From a virus, in the IMG/VR virus record IMGVR_UViG_3300032213_003587, positions 52,442-116,441 of that record: a stretch of 64,000 nt of DNA; one strand, given 5' to 3'. Each line of letters begins with the position of its first letter. Positions within the stretch are counted from its first letter, which is position 1. The position numbers and the translations under genes are program-made. This document shows, piece by piece, positions 23,596 through 30,992 of the stretch. Under the pieces are notes generated by a model, which saw only the letters and a list, made by a program, of their open reading frames with translations, had not been told where the DNA came from and made no database searches.

Positions 23596-23828
23596 TGCTG
23601 CTCCTTAAAGTGATTTCTAATTGCATCTTCAACCAATACACGGCCGGTGTAATCCAGGCTCATGCCATGGCGTTCTAATATGTGACGTCGGCCAACTAAC
23701 GCACACTCATTGACAATCAAGTCAACAAGTCGGTCAATGGCCCGTCGATCGTATTCATCCATGTCGTCCAGACTGCCCTGAGCAGTTAGACCAGACTCAT
23801 ATAGTAGATTTTCTAATTTATCGTTCAT
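23592..23828 (-). CDS. Small paralogue family protein, copy 1
   Basis: The 78-aa protein (MNDKLENLLYESGLTAQ...) shares with the next two genes a start MN[DE][KR][IL]E-L, a central DRLVDLIVNECA motif (versus FAELIVRECA) and a C-terminal Phe near a His. The family is common in T4-like phages of marine hosts; function is unknown. Confidence 0.75.
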   Translation of the reverse strand: MNDKLENLLYESGLTAQGSLDDMDEYDRRAIDRLVDLIVNECALVGRRHILERHGMSLDYTGRVLVEDAIRNHFKEQQ

Positions 23829-24037
23829 TGATCAAGCCCAAAATGTTTAAGAATAGTTTTATCAATTCTGCGCTGATACTGTTCATCGGTAAATGTCAGA
23901 GGAAACAAAGAAGCACATTCCCTGACAATCAACTCGGCAAACTTTTGATTATACTTGCTCATATCGCAAATACCATTGGGACGTGATTGAACAGCATTAA
24001 CTGCTTCTTCAGCAAGTTCTTTAATTCTATCGTTCAT
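23825..24037 (-). CDS. Small paralogue family protein, copy 2
   Basis: The 70-aa protein (MNDRIKELAEEAVNAVQ...) carries KFAELIVRECASLF and ends ILKHFGLDQ. It overlaps copy 1 by four bases (ATGA). It is the most typical of the three tandem copies. Confidence 0.78.
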   Translation of the reverse strand: MNDRIKELAEEAVNAVQSRPNGICDMSKYNQKFAELIVRECASLFPLTFTDEQYQRRIDKTILKHFGLDQ

Positions 24038-24040
24038 TCT

Positions 24041-24310
24041 TTAACCCTTAGGCAAGTTATATTCTCTTTCATACTGAGAATTTACGCTTCCATCACGTTC
24101 AGGACTAGGATATTTGATGTTACTTTCTACTTCTAATCCAAATGATTTAAGTATGTTCCTCTGGTCAGCTTGGCTACCGCATCTATCAGTACATTCTCTA
24201 ATAATTAACTCGGCGAACTTTTCAAGTAAATCTCTGCGGCTGCCTTCGGCATAATTATTACCCAGGGCAATGCCGGACTGATAGGCCAGCTCTTCAATTC
24301 GTTCGTTCAT
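24041..24310 (-). CDS. Small paralogue family protein, copy 3
   Basis: The 89-aa protein (MNERIEELAYQSGIALGNNY...) carries KFAELIIRECTDRC and NILKSFGLEVE, with a longer C-terminal tail than copies 1 and 2. I start it at MNERIEEL because its paralogues start at the same residue; a longer frame reaching 24376 runs into the lipoprotein region. Confidence 0.76.
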   Translation of the reverse strand: MNERIEELAYQSGIALGNNYAEGSRRDLLEKFAELIIRECTDRCGSQADQRNILKSFGLEVESNIKYPSPERDGSVNSQYEREYNLPKG

Positions 24311-24448
24311 TGCCAAATGTCCTGATCCAGTCTGCTTTGAAGCCATCGATATCCTGCTGAACTCCGAGCCGAACATCAGCTACAACGTTGTGTACAACTG
24401 CACAACCTGTCATCATCAAAATGCAGCTCAATAATATAAGTTTTTCAT
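24294..24448 (-). pseudogene. Small lipoprotein with a -1 frameshift in its start region
   Basis: ATG at 24448-24446, overlapping the preceding stop (GGATGA), is followed by five A's and reads MKNLYY then stop. Re-reading one A gives MKKLILLSCILMMTGCAVVH, a textbook lipoprotein signal with lipobox MTGC, and stays open for about 50 codons to a TGA at 24296-24294. So either one A has been lost (mutation or assembly error in a homopolymer) or -1 slippage occurs. Sequence otherwise looks intact. Confidence 0.6.
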
Positions 24449-24822
24449 CCTCGCCTCATAGTAGAAATGTCCTTGGCTTCTTTGTCGCTAAAGATTGGAA
24501 CCATGTTACTCTTGTGCATGGTACCTATACCTATCATCTTATCGCCAGTATACTGCTGCTGCCGAACCGGAGCCGTCGTGCCCAGGCCGGTATCTACGCT
24601 GGGTATGTGGCGAGTATTGCGCTCCATGTTCATATTCTTAGGGCCAGTATATACATTGCGCTGCAATTTTCTAGCTGGCGCCACCGGATATTTTTTCTGC
24701 AACTCTGACCACGACTCGGCAAGCTGCTGCTCCTTCTGCTTGTGTTCAGAGCTGCGATACTTCTTCTTGCCGCGACGTTTGCCGGTGGTGCTCAACCAAG
24801 GGCCTTCCAGATGCATGCTCAT
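24445..24822 (-). CDS. Conserved T4-like phage hypothetical protein
   Basis: The 125-aa basic protein opens MSMHLEGPWLSTTGKRRGKK and contains WSELQKKYPVAP. This opening recurs in marine T4-like phages. The second half is Met/Thr/Gly-rich and ends DISTMRRG. Function unknown. It overlaps the neighbouring membrane protein gene by four bases. Confidence 0.78.
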   Translation of the reverse strand: MSMHLEGPWLSTTGKRRGKKKYRSSEHKQKEQQLAESWSELQKKYPVAPARKLQRNVYTGPKNMNMERNTRHIPSVDTGLGTTAPVRQQQYTGDKMIGIGTMHKSNMVPIFSDKEAKDISTMRRG

Positions 24823-25037
24823 TTTAATTTTACTGCCAGATTGAGAAACATATGAATAATAACCACACTGCTCCAGGTACTCATATTATAGGGAATGCTG
24901 AGAGCAAACAAAGTATTCAATGCCTGAATAACCAACAATGGACCTATAATACCTATGAGCACTAAGAGTGCCAACATTACCCAAAGCATGGCGCTGCTGG
25001 ATTCCGCAGAAGTAAAAGGTCGCAGTAATTTAAGCAT
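24819..25037 (-). CDS. Small membrane protein with two transmembrane segments
   Basis: From MLKLLRPFTSAESS (AAGGA upstream) the 72-aa product has two hydrophobic helices (MLWVMLALLVLIGIIGPLLV and SSVVIIHMFLNLAV) around a polar loop. It could be holin-like or an envelope protein; nothing more specific can be said. Confidence 0.65.
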   Translation of the reverse strand: MLKLLRPFTSAESSSAMLWVMLALLVLIGIIGPLLVIQALNTLFALSIPYNMSTWSSVVIIHMFLNLAVKLK

Positions 25038-25051
25038 AATATAAATCCTTT

Positions 25052-25249
25052 TTAATAGGGGGTACAAATTTCTCGGACGCCCACCGGCTGACCACTTTCA
25101 CTGTAATACTTGGGCTGAAGAGTGCAGGTACGTATGGGTTGATTGGTCTGTACACGATCATAGAACACCTGAGTGACAGTACCATACTTGGGCAGCGGCG
25201 TGACGGCAGCCGCTACTGCTACTACTACTGGGGCTAGAGCAAAAGGCAT
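25052..25249 (-). CDS. Small exported or membrane-anchored protein
   Basis: The 65-aa product begins with a hydrophobic Ala/Val stretch (MPFALAPVVVAVAAAVTPLP) that could be an uncleaved signal, followed by a soluble part with two Cys (RTCTLQPKYY; REICTPY) that may form a disulfide in the periplasm. No family is recognised. Confidence 0.6.
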   Translation of the reverse strand: MPFALAPVVVAVAAAVTPLPKYGTVTQVFYDRVQTNQPIRTCTLQPKYYSESGQPVGVREICTPY

Positions 25250-25473
25250 TATAGCGAATCTATGGGTAGGTTGCTGGAAAACTCTGCACTAAATTCGTCG
25301 GTCATTGCATTATATTGCAGATCAGCAGCCATGTCAAATGCTTCTTCAGCCAATAGCTGAAGTTCAAAATTAATGCGGTCTTCTTCTATTTGAGCCATCC
25401 AACCATTGAACCCACCGAAGGCCGCATCCCATTCTTTAACATCAATCATTTCCATAACAATCTCCTTATCCAT
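25249..25473 (-). CDS. Hypothetical acidic protein
   Basis: The product (74 aa) is acidic and helical (MDVKEWD-like region, then FELQLLAEEAFDMAADLQYN). Two starts compete: ATG at 25473, which is exactly where +1 of the upstream promoter falls (leaderless), and ATG at 25455, which has AGGAG at the right distance inside the first six codons. Either may be used. No family is recognised. Confidence 0.65.
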   Translation of the reverse strand: MDKEIVMEMIDVKEWDAAFGGFNGWMAQIEEDRINFELQLLAEEAFDMAADLQYNAMTDEFSAEFSSNLPIDSL

Positions 25474-25479
25474 ACCTAT

Positions 25480-25507
25480 ATTATAGCACCTTGCATCAAA
25501 ATGTCAA
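25480..25507 (-). promoter_or_regulatory. Sigma70 promoter, repeat-family copy
   Basis: TTGACA (25507-25502), 16-base spacer TTTTGATGCAAGGTGC, TATAAT (25485-25480). Nearly identical to the promoters at 33.6 and 34.0 kb. The ATG at 25473 lies at predicted +1. Confidence 0.88.
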
Positions 25508-25535
25508 GCAGGAAACATCAAGCAGATCAATGGGT

Positions 25536-26015
25536 CTACGCCGGCTCTTTGGCTTTCTTGGCCTTGGGCTCGGGATCTGGACCTAAAATGCCGGGAAATG
25601 CCTGGCGCACTACTGCCTCAGTAACTCCGCGATACCGGCGATGCAGTTCTTTGTCTTTGAGTGCGATAAACATATCGGCTTCAATGCCGTTGATGCCTTC
25701 GAGCATCTGGATGAAGATGTTTTCAATCTGAGTACGCTTCAGTGACTTGGGACGACGTGGATGGTCTTTGATCACCAGATACAGACGTCGCGACTCTGCA
25801 TAGAAATTGGTCTCGGCCATGTTTACTGGATGCGGTGATCGTTTATACGGAGGTTCGCCTTTGGGTAGATCAAATTCCACCTTTGGATCAAAGTTCAAGG
25901 CCAGTACATACTTCAACATCTTGTTGCCTTCGAACTTTTTTAGATGTGCTACTCGTTCGGCTTCGCCCTTGATGGCGCTGACCTGTTCTAGAATTTCCGG
26001 TATCAGATAATGCAT
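25536..26015 (-). CDS. DUF6433-like conserved phage protein
   Basis: The 159-aa protein (MHYLIPEILEQVSAIKGEAE...) contains HLKKFEGNKMLKYVLALNFD and ENIFIQMLEGINGIEADMFI, the pattern of a conserved T4-like family next to RNase H (DUF6433, from memory). It ends in a Lys/Ala/Pro-rich tail. Linkage to RNase H suggests a replication or lagging-strand role. Confidence 0.76.
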   Translation of the reverse strand: MHYLIPEILEQVSAIKGEAERVAHLKKFEGNKMLKYVLALNFDPKVEFDLPKGEPPYKRSPHPVNMAETNFYAESRRLYLVIKDHPRRPKSLKRTQIENIFIQMLEGINGIEADMFIALKDKELHRRYRGVTEAVVRQAFPGILGPDPEPKAKKAKEPA

Positions 26016-26914
26016 TAAAAATCTCCCAATGATTCGATCATGTTCTTCATCTTATTTTCAATGAAGTAATTGAGCAGTTGACTGCGGTCCTTGCGTGGCT
26101 GAGTAGTCCAGGCCTCCACAATGCCGTTGCGCACTGTATCTGGTATATAGTCAAAGTCAATGAGATAGCGATTGCGATTGAAATTGCGCTGAGTGGCATC
26201 ATCCACCAAGGGTGCAAATTCGTCCGGAGTTACTTTGACCCATTCTGCGAGCTTTTTACTGCTCACCGGTTTCTGTCGTGTCTCAGTAATAAAGCAATCA
26301 TCAGGGCTAAGAATATTAGGAATGCCATCGCCTTTGTCGCCTTTAATAATATGTTCCATCAAATAGGCATTGATGGAACCTTCGGGTTTAATCCATTTTT
26401 TATGTATGGGCGAATATTGACTGACATTCTTATAGCGTTGCAGTTGAATGAAGTCATGGTCACCGCTCAGAATAAGCACGGGCTCGGGCTCGGCTCCACC
26501 AAACATGCCATCCTGTCGCAGATTGTTGGTCTGTGTCCAGGTAGCCAGGGTGGCAATTACGTCGTCAGCCTCGGCTCCATCCACATCAATGACCTGATAG
26601 GGAAAGAACTGATGCAGTTCCGCACGAATTTCTGCCAGCGTGTCAAAGATCAGCTTCCAATCAAAGCCACTGTCTTGACGAGCCTTTTTACGGCTAGCCT
26701 TATAGTGTGGAAACTTATCCTTGCGCCAGTATTTGCGATTGTCGCAGGCAATGACCATTTCGCCAAACTCGTTGCCGAACTTAACTCGGTAACTGCGTAT
26801 GGCATTGACAATCATGTGACGGATAAGATCCTTGCGAATCTCTACGTCGGTACGGCCTGCCAACTCCGCCATCAAGGTACTGATGGCGGTCTGATTAAAA
26901 TCAACTATGATCAT
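26015..26914 (-). CDS. rnh: RNase H, 5'-3' exonuclease (T4 Rnh-like)
   Basis: The 299-aa protein (T4 Rnh 305 aa) has the FEN-family acidic clusters: MIIVDFNQTAISTL, VIACDNRKYWRKDKFPHYKA, VDGAEADDVIATLA and LILSGDHDFIQLQ, with ...GDKGDGIPNILS as the helix-hairpin-helix. It removes RNA primers from Okazaki fragments ahead of ligase. It overlaps the DUF6433-like gene by one base. Confidence 0.94.
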   Translation of the reverse strand: MIIVDFNQTAISTLMAELAGRTDVEIRKDLIRHMIVNAIRSYRVKFGNEFGEMVIACDNRKYWRKDKFPHYKASRKKARQDSGFDWKLIFDTLAEIRAELHQFFPYQVIDVDGAEADDVIATLATWTQTNNLRQDGMFGGAEPEPVLILSGDHDFIQLQRYKNVSQYSPIHKKWIKPEGSINAYLMEHIIKGDKGDGIPNILSPDDCFITETRQKPVSSKKLAEWVKVTPDEFAPLVDDATQRNFNRNRYLIDFDYIPDTVRNGIVEAWTTQPRKDRSQLLNYFIENKMKNMIESLGDF

Positions 26915-26915
26915 T

Positions 26916-27527
26916 TTATTCTTTCGTTGCGTTGATTTGTTCTACTTTTTGTGCTTCAATTCTATTGACTTCTTCTTCGAGTTCACGGAATGCCTTGCTG
27001 GCCTTGAACTTGGTAGCCAAACCGGCATCGCGTTTAATTTCCTGCATCAACAGACGATTGCTTTCGTCCGCACTATACTTCAGTCTTACGAATGCACGAT
27101 AACCGTCTTTTTCATGCACCACTTTGAACTGATCACGATGCACACCAATCAAGTTTACCTTGGCAACCACCATCTTGGTGGTACGTTCGATGTCGGCATG
27201 CGACGCTTTGCTGGTACCACTCTGATAGGCAAAGTCCTTCATCATGGCGCTGGTATATGAACTGAAGTTAGCAGCCAATTCTCTTTTAGCACTCAACATG
27301 GCACGGTCCACAGCAAACTGAAAATTGTCGCTGTCTTCGGTAGCCACGGCATAGAGATTTTTATCTTTGGCATCGGGCTGAGCCGTATACCAGCTCGGAT
27401 AATTTACTTCGTTGCTGAACATGCGCTGTCCTGGACCTTCGATTTCTACTCCGGTGTTATATTTTACGGAACCGCATGCAGTTAATGCCAATACTAAGGG
27501 AGTTAACACGTATAATTTTTTCATCAT
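26916..27527 (-). CDS. LPP20-like outer membrane lipoprotein
   Basis: The 203-aa protein has a lipoprotein signal (MKKLYVLTPLVLALTACGS; lipobox Leu-Thr-Ala-Cys), then PSWYTAQPDAKDKNLYAVAT and FQFAVDRAMLSAKRELAANF, the LPP20/LPP-like fold. A C-terminal coiled coil follows (AFRELEEEVNRIEAQKVEQI). In bacteria such lipoproteins pair with FlgT/DUF4384-type partners. It is overlapped by the exported partner gene upstream. Confidence 0.8.
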   Translation of the reverse strand: MMKKLYVLTPLVLALTACGSVKYNTGVEIEGPGQRMFSNEVNYPSWYTAQPDAKDKNLYAVATEDSDNFQFAVDRAMLSAKRELAANFSSYTSAMMKDFAYQSGTSKASHADIERTTKMVVAKVNLIGVHRDQFKVVHEKDGYRAFVRLKYSADESNRLLMQEIKRDAGLATKFKASKAFRELEEEVNRIEAQKVEQINATKE

Positions 27528-28261
27528 TTCCTCGATATAATTAATGGATAATTAACAATTTTTCTACCGGTGAACGGTATACTATTTACTAGGTGCTCAA
27601 ATTCCATTCTAGTATATTTCGGCCGGATTGTCAAGCTTTTTTCCGCATACAAAACTACAAGCAGTTCGCGGCTTTGATACAGTCCGTTGGGCACGGTCGC
27701 GACTAATTCGCGTTCTCCGGTCAACGAAGTTTCGGAATCAGCCGTAGATAACGCACCGGCATGCACCGTGGTATAGACATCGTCATAGAGATTGAAGATT
27801 ACATAGTGGCCAGGACGATTGGCAATGGCGTTCACAGTAAAGCGTTCTCCGTGATCGAGATCGTGCTTACTGGTTATGGTTAAATGGATTTTATTTTCTA
27901 ATTTGATGACATCGGCTTGGATGTTCACAGTACAGACCGAGGATCGGTTGTCGGGTGCAACTACAGCGGTTTTATTGATGATGCGACGAATTTGACCGGT
28001 GGTTTCGGCGTATAATTCGCGATGAGTAGAACAGGCTGCATTTCTACAGACTTCGTTGGTCTGGTATTCAATGCTTTCGCCGATGGCATTTTCTATGGCA
28101 TTGCGACGAGCTCGATCTAAGGCATATTCACAGGCCACGGATTCCGCAGTATCCGGACCAAAACGATATTCGCCAGTGCCGTGCACTATGGCAGCATTGG
28201 CAGTGGCAGACAATACAAGTAACGCTGCTGCCGATCTAAATCCCACCCGCAAAATATTCAT
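27524..28261 (-). CDS. Exported protein with FlgT/DUF4384-like domains
   Basis: The 245-aa protein has a signal peptide (cleavage after ATANA, about residue 23). An N-terminal domain, TAESVACEYALDRARRNAIE, resembles FlgT-N. A C-terminal part, HDLDHGERFTVNAIANRPGH then YVIFNLYDD, resembles DUF4384. It overlaps the LPP20-like lipoprotein gene, so the two probably act together in the periplasm or outer membrane. Whether they alter adsorption or superinfection is not known. Confidence 0.7.
   Translation of the reverse strand: MNILRVGFRSAAALLVLSATANAAIVHGTGEYRFGPDTAESVACEYALDRARRNAIENAIGESIEYQTNEVCRNAACSTHRELYAETTGQIRRIINKTAVVAPDNRSSVCTVNIQADVIKLENKIHLTITSKHDLDHGERFTVNAIANRPGHYVIFNLYDDVYTTVHAGALSTADSETSLTGERELVATVPNGLYQSRELLVVLYAEKSLTIRPKYTRMEFEHLVNSIPFTGRKIVNYPLIISRK
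27606..27634 (-). promoter_or_regulatory. Possible sigma70-type promoter for the LPP20-like gene
   Basis: TTGACA (27634-27629), 17-base spacer, TAGAAT (27611-27606), inside the 3' end of the exported-protein gene, about 80 bases before the lipoprotein ATG. Confidence 0.6.
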
Positions 28262-28439
28262 TGACTCGCTCCCGTGCTTCTTCCAAGCTCACGGCCCATA
28301 CTGTGACAGTGGCAACGCCGCCACTGATTTTCATGTCATAGGGCACTGGTCCATAAAAATCAAATTCTTCAGGTACTGCAGTAACAATCTGCCACTGCTT
28401 CAATTCCTTCATTCTCTGCACCACATCTTCAACTTTCAT
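28236..28439 (-). CDS. Hypothetical protein
   Basis: The 67-aa protein (MKVEDVVQRMKELKQWQIVT...) is a small alpha/beta protein with VATVTVWAVSLEEARERVNE, a strand-helix unit seen in many small phage proteins. GGAGG precedes its ATG. Unknown function. Confidence 0.7.
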   Translation of the reverse strand: MKVEDVVQRMKELKQWQIVTAVPEEFDFYGPVPYDMKISGGVATVTVWAVSLEEARERVNEYFAGGI

Positions 28440-28448
28440 GATACCTCC

Positions 28449-28477
28449 AGTATATATGAAATGATCCTAGTTGTCAA
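28449..28477 (-). promoter_or_regulatory. Sigma70-type promoter
   Basis: TTGACA (28477-28472), 17-base spacer, TATACT (28454-28449). Predicted +1 falls about three bases before the ATG of the 67-aa gene, so its GGAGG would lie upstream of +1 and serve only read-through transcripts. Confidence 0.65.
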
Positions 28478-28748
28478 GCTTTTCTTCGTGCAGCCTTCGT
28501 TGATCGAATCGGCGTTCCTGCACAGTGCGTTCTCCATCGGCCCGACGTGGATTCATGCACATATAGCATTTCGGATCTCCGCAGTTCAAAATTGCTTTTT
28601 TATGATTTCGATGTGGCTGATCAATGTATTTCCATTTCCGATCTTTGTGCATATTATAGGCACGAGCAATCTCCATCTGTCGCTGAATTTTAGTTTCTTT
28701 TTGATGCAGTCTTTCACTGTGATGAATTTTATCGTCTTCGTGACTCAT
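28467..28748 (-). CDS. Conserved small phage protein with a Cys/His cluster
   Basis: The 93-aa highly charged protein contains HRNHKKAILNCGDPKCYMCM, a motif recurring in T4-like phages; the four Cys/His could bind zinc. Flanking regions are Arg/Glu/His-rich helices. Function unknown. Confidence 0.78.
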   Translation of the reverse strand: MSHEDDKIHHSERLHQKETKIQRQMEIARAYNMHKDRKWKYIDQPHRNHKKAILNCGDPKCYMCMNPRRADGERTVQERRFDQRRLHEEKLDN

Positions 28749-28750
28749 GT

Positions 28751-29536
28751 TTACTCCGCATAATGGTACATCAGATCTTCCACCGTTCGTGTGCGTTGAT
28801 TCACACTATCGGTGCCCAATACAATCACGCTAAACCGTCGACCGTTCTTTTCCACAATCATGGCTAGACAACGACCGGCAGCATTGGTAAATCCGGTTTT
28901 ACTTACTACGGCATTATCAAATTCAAACAGCAGTTGAAAATTGGTGTTGCGAAGATGCACCTCTTGAAAGCGAAACTTACGACGCTGTTGCACCGGTACA
29001 GTCAGAGTTTTTTCTGCCACCGGCGATATTTCCGTAATGGCAGCATACTTCAGGGTGTGCATGAGCATCAGATTGATGTCATATACTGTAGTAACATTCA
29101 AGGCACTGCGTCCGCTGGGATCATCAAAAAAGGTGCGGTGCATGCGCAGCTCTCGGGACTTGATGTTCATTTCTTGAATGAATGCCGAACGACCGCCGGG
29201 ATGATTGCGAGCCAGATATTCTGCGGCTTCGTTGTCACTGCGGATCAGCAGATAGTTAAATACATAACCCCGTGGCATGCTGCGTCCGCGAAATTTTACG
29301 GCTCGCTGTAGATCCGAGTCATGGTCTAAACTGACCATGGCAGTCATGAGCTTGGTTATGCTAGCCAGGGGACGACGTTGATCGGGATTGCGCATTAGCA
29401 CAGCACGATCGTCGGTCAGATTGTAGAGTAGCACACTTGGTGGGATTCTTGCAGCCGCAGGTTTTCTCTGTGGGTGTGCCGGTCGAGCAGCGGCATTTGC
29501 AGCCACAAGCAGAATTAGCAGCAGAATTTTCTTCAT
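28751..29536 (-). CDS. D-alanyl-D-alanine carboxypeptidase/endopeptidase-like (peptidase S11)
   Basis: The 261-aa protein has a signal peptide (MKKILLLILLVAANAAA) and all three penicillin-binding-protein motifs: SITK (Ser59, Lys62), SDN (Ser100-Asn102) and KTG (Lys213-Gly215). It resembles PbpG/DacA-type low-molecular-mass enzymes without a C-terminal membrane anchor, and would trim or cut peptidoglycan crosslinks in the periplasm. It lies behind a T4-type late promoter, so a lysis or wall-remodelling role late in infection is plausible. Confidence 0.87.
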   Translation of the reverse strand: MKKILLLILLVAANAAARPAHPQRKPAAARIPPSVLLYNLTDDRAVLMRNPDQRRPLASITKLMTAMVSLDHDSDLQRAVKFRGRSMPRGYVFNYLLIRSDNEAAEYLARNHPGGRSAFIQEMNIKSRELRMHRTFFDDPSGRSALNVTTVYDINLMLMHTLKYAAITEISPVAEKTLTVPVQQRRKFRFQEVHLRNTNFQLLFEFDNAVVSKTGFTNAAGRCLAMIVEKNGRRFSVIVLGTDSVNQRTRTVEDLMYHYAE

Positions 29537-29563
29537 TGAAGCGCATATTAGTTGGTGATCCGG

Positions 29564-29571
29564 TATTTATA
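29564..29571 (-). promoter_or_regulatory. T4-type late promoter
   Basis: TATAAATA on the minus strand, 28 bases upstream of the S11 peptidase ATG, matching the gp55/gp33-dependent late consensus. It overlaps the last codons of the 39-aa membrane protein. Confidence 0.75.
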
Positions 29572-29686
29572 GTAGGATGATGGCGGCAACCGCAAAAAGC
29601 AGCACCCATTCCATGAATGTGAACTGCAACCAAAGATCCAACAATCGAGGAAAATGTTTATTCAACCATGCCTGAAGTTTCCACAT
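29567..29686 (-). CDS. Very small membrane protein
   Basis: A 39-aa frame (MWKLQAWLNKHFPRLLDLWL...) ends in a hydrophobic helix (WVLLFAVAAIILL) with no residue after it. The start has only weak ribosome-binding context. A tail-anchored small protein beside an S11 peptidase could be a lysis accessory; this is a guess. Confidence 0.5.
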   Translation of the reverse strand: MWKLQAWLNKHFPRLLDLWLQFTFMEWVLLFAVAAIILL

Positions 29687-29721
29687 TGGCGTCTACTCCG
29701 TGTAAAATAAAGTTAGATTAA

Positions 29722-29913
29722 TTACGGTCCTTGTTGTGGTTCTAGAGCCGCCGGCGGTTCTTCTTTGCGTTCTTCCTTCTTGGGTTGCACTATTACCACC
29801 GGTGTAGCCTCGGGTTTAGGATCCCAGTACTTATCGATTACAAAGTGGTTGGCACTCCACCAGCCTATGCCGGAAAAGAAACCGCCGATCAGAAGCTCTA
29901 TAATAGGGGTCAC
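29722..29913 (-). CDS. Small membrane protein with Pro/Glu/Lys tail
   Basis: The 63-aa protein has a Gly-rich hydrophobic N-terminus (TPIIELLIGGFFSGIGWWSA) and a charged Pro-rich tail (QPKKEERKEEPPAALEPQQGP). Its ATG overlaps the stop of the 360-aa gene. Possibly an envelope or holin-like protein; not recognised. Confidence 0.6.
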   Translation of the reverse strand: MTPIIELLIGGFFSGIGWWSANHFVIDKYWDPKPEATPVVIVQPKKEERKEEPPAALEPQQGP

Positions 29914-30992
29914 AAAATCCTTAGTATAAGTATATCGTCATTGAAACGACCATTCAACGGAGTCTCGGTTGTGCTGAGGTCACTCAATATGCGACGCAGC
30001 GGAACCTTGCTGGCCTTCATCATGGCTGCAATCACGTCTGCTGGTTTGCGCAGAGTGCGCTGCACACTAGCTTCTGGATCATAGCTCTGCAGGCTGGATC
30101 CTTTGACGCTAAAACCCGCAGCCCCTGTGGCGTGGTATACGCCAAGTTTTTTATTCTTTGTATTATAAACCCAGACCTGCTGCGCTCCCACCATGTTAGC
30201 CGGATGCAGACTTTCTAAATTCAAAGCTTCCGAGGTTTTCAGATACTTTAATTTGGCTACCTGCTCACCTGCGGGCTTCTGCTTCTTGGCTCGAGGCTTG
30301 CGATTGGCCTTCTTGAAGTTGGCATATTTTTCTGCATCTTCTACCAGACTGTTTAAAAAGTCTACATAGGCTCGCAGATTGCGCTTGCCCAGATGTGCAT
30401 AGGCTTCGGTTATCTGTTCATCAGTACCTATCATAGCGAGTTCGGCTGCACGTCGTATGCAGATGTCTTCCACCGCTGTCATATACTGCTTGGCCACATT
30501 ATGTGATTGACAGTACTTGTACAAACTAAAGCCCGTAGAACGATAGCCGTTGATAATGAAATTATCGATCTCACCTTCGACTTCGCCGAGAAATTCTGCC
30601 TGCTTTTCAGCCATGGCAGCTTGAATGCTTTTCTTGGCTGTGACTGCCGGTACTACTGGTTCAGGGTCCGTATTCTCTACTGCGGTTTTTAAGCAGTCCG
30701 AAATATGAGTCTGTAGACGCTGCAGGGTGCGTTCATCAAAGGTCGAGCCCTGCAGGATCATGCGAGCGATCCAGCCATAGGTTGGTACAAAGTAGTTACC
30801 ATCGATTCGGTCCCAGGTCTGCACACTCTTGGCATCGTGCTTTTTCAAGTAGGCGCGCACAAACGCCAGGGCATCCTTGCGTTCTTTTTCGTAGCTATAC
30901 CAGTTGAGATTGCGCATCAAGATGCCGCGATTGTCTAGCTCGGTATAATCTAAAGCCTTGGGTTCCGGGCCATTGATAACAGCATTAGACAT
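29910..30992 (-). CDS. Conserved phage protein of unknown function
   Basis: The 360-aa protein (DYTELDNRGILMRNLNWYSY...) has an N-terminal helical domain, a basic linker (KKANRKPRAKKQKPAGEQ) and a C-terminal domain with QVWVYNTKNKKLGVYHATGA then GFSVKGSSL. I recall similar proteins in cyanophages. The C-terminal part looks like a small beta-barrel and the linker could bind nucleic acid. No function is known to me. Confidence 0.7.
   Translation of the reverse strand: MSNAVINGPEPKALDYTELDNRGILMRNLNWYSYEKERKDALAFVRAYLKKHDAKSVQTWDRIDGNYFVPTYGWIARMILQGSTFDERTLQRLQTHISDCLKTAVENTDPEPVVPAVTAKKSIQAAMAEKQAEFLGEVEGEIDNFIINGYRSTGFSLYKYCQSHNVAKQYMTAVEDICIRRAAELAMIGTDEQITEAYAHLGKRNLRAYVDFLNSLVEDAEKYANFKKANRKPRAKKQKPAGEQVAKLKYLKTSEALNLESLHPANMVGAQQVWVYNTKNKKLGVYHATGAAGFSVKGSSLQSYDPEASVQRTLRKPADVIAAMMKASKVPLRRILSDLSTTETPLNGRFNDDILILRIL

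Noticed and set aside
26078-26935. 285-codon plus-strand open frame
   Set aside because: It is antisense to RNase H, whose motifs are unambiguous; no ribosome site or family similarity on the plus strand.
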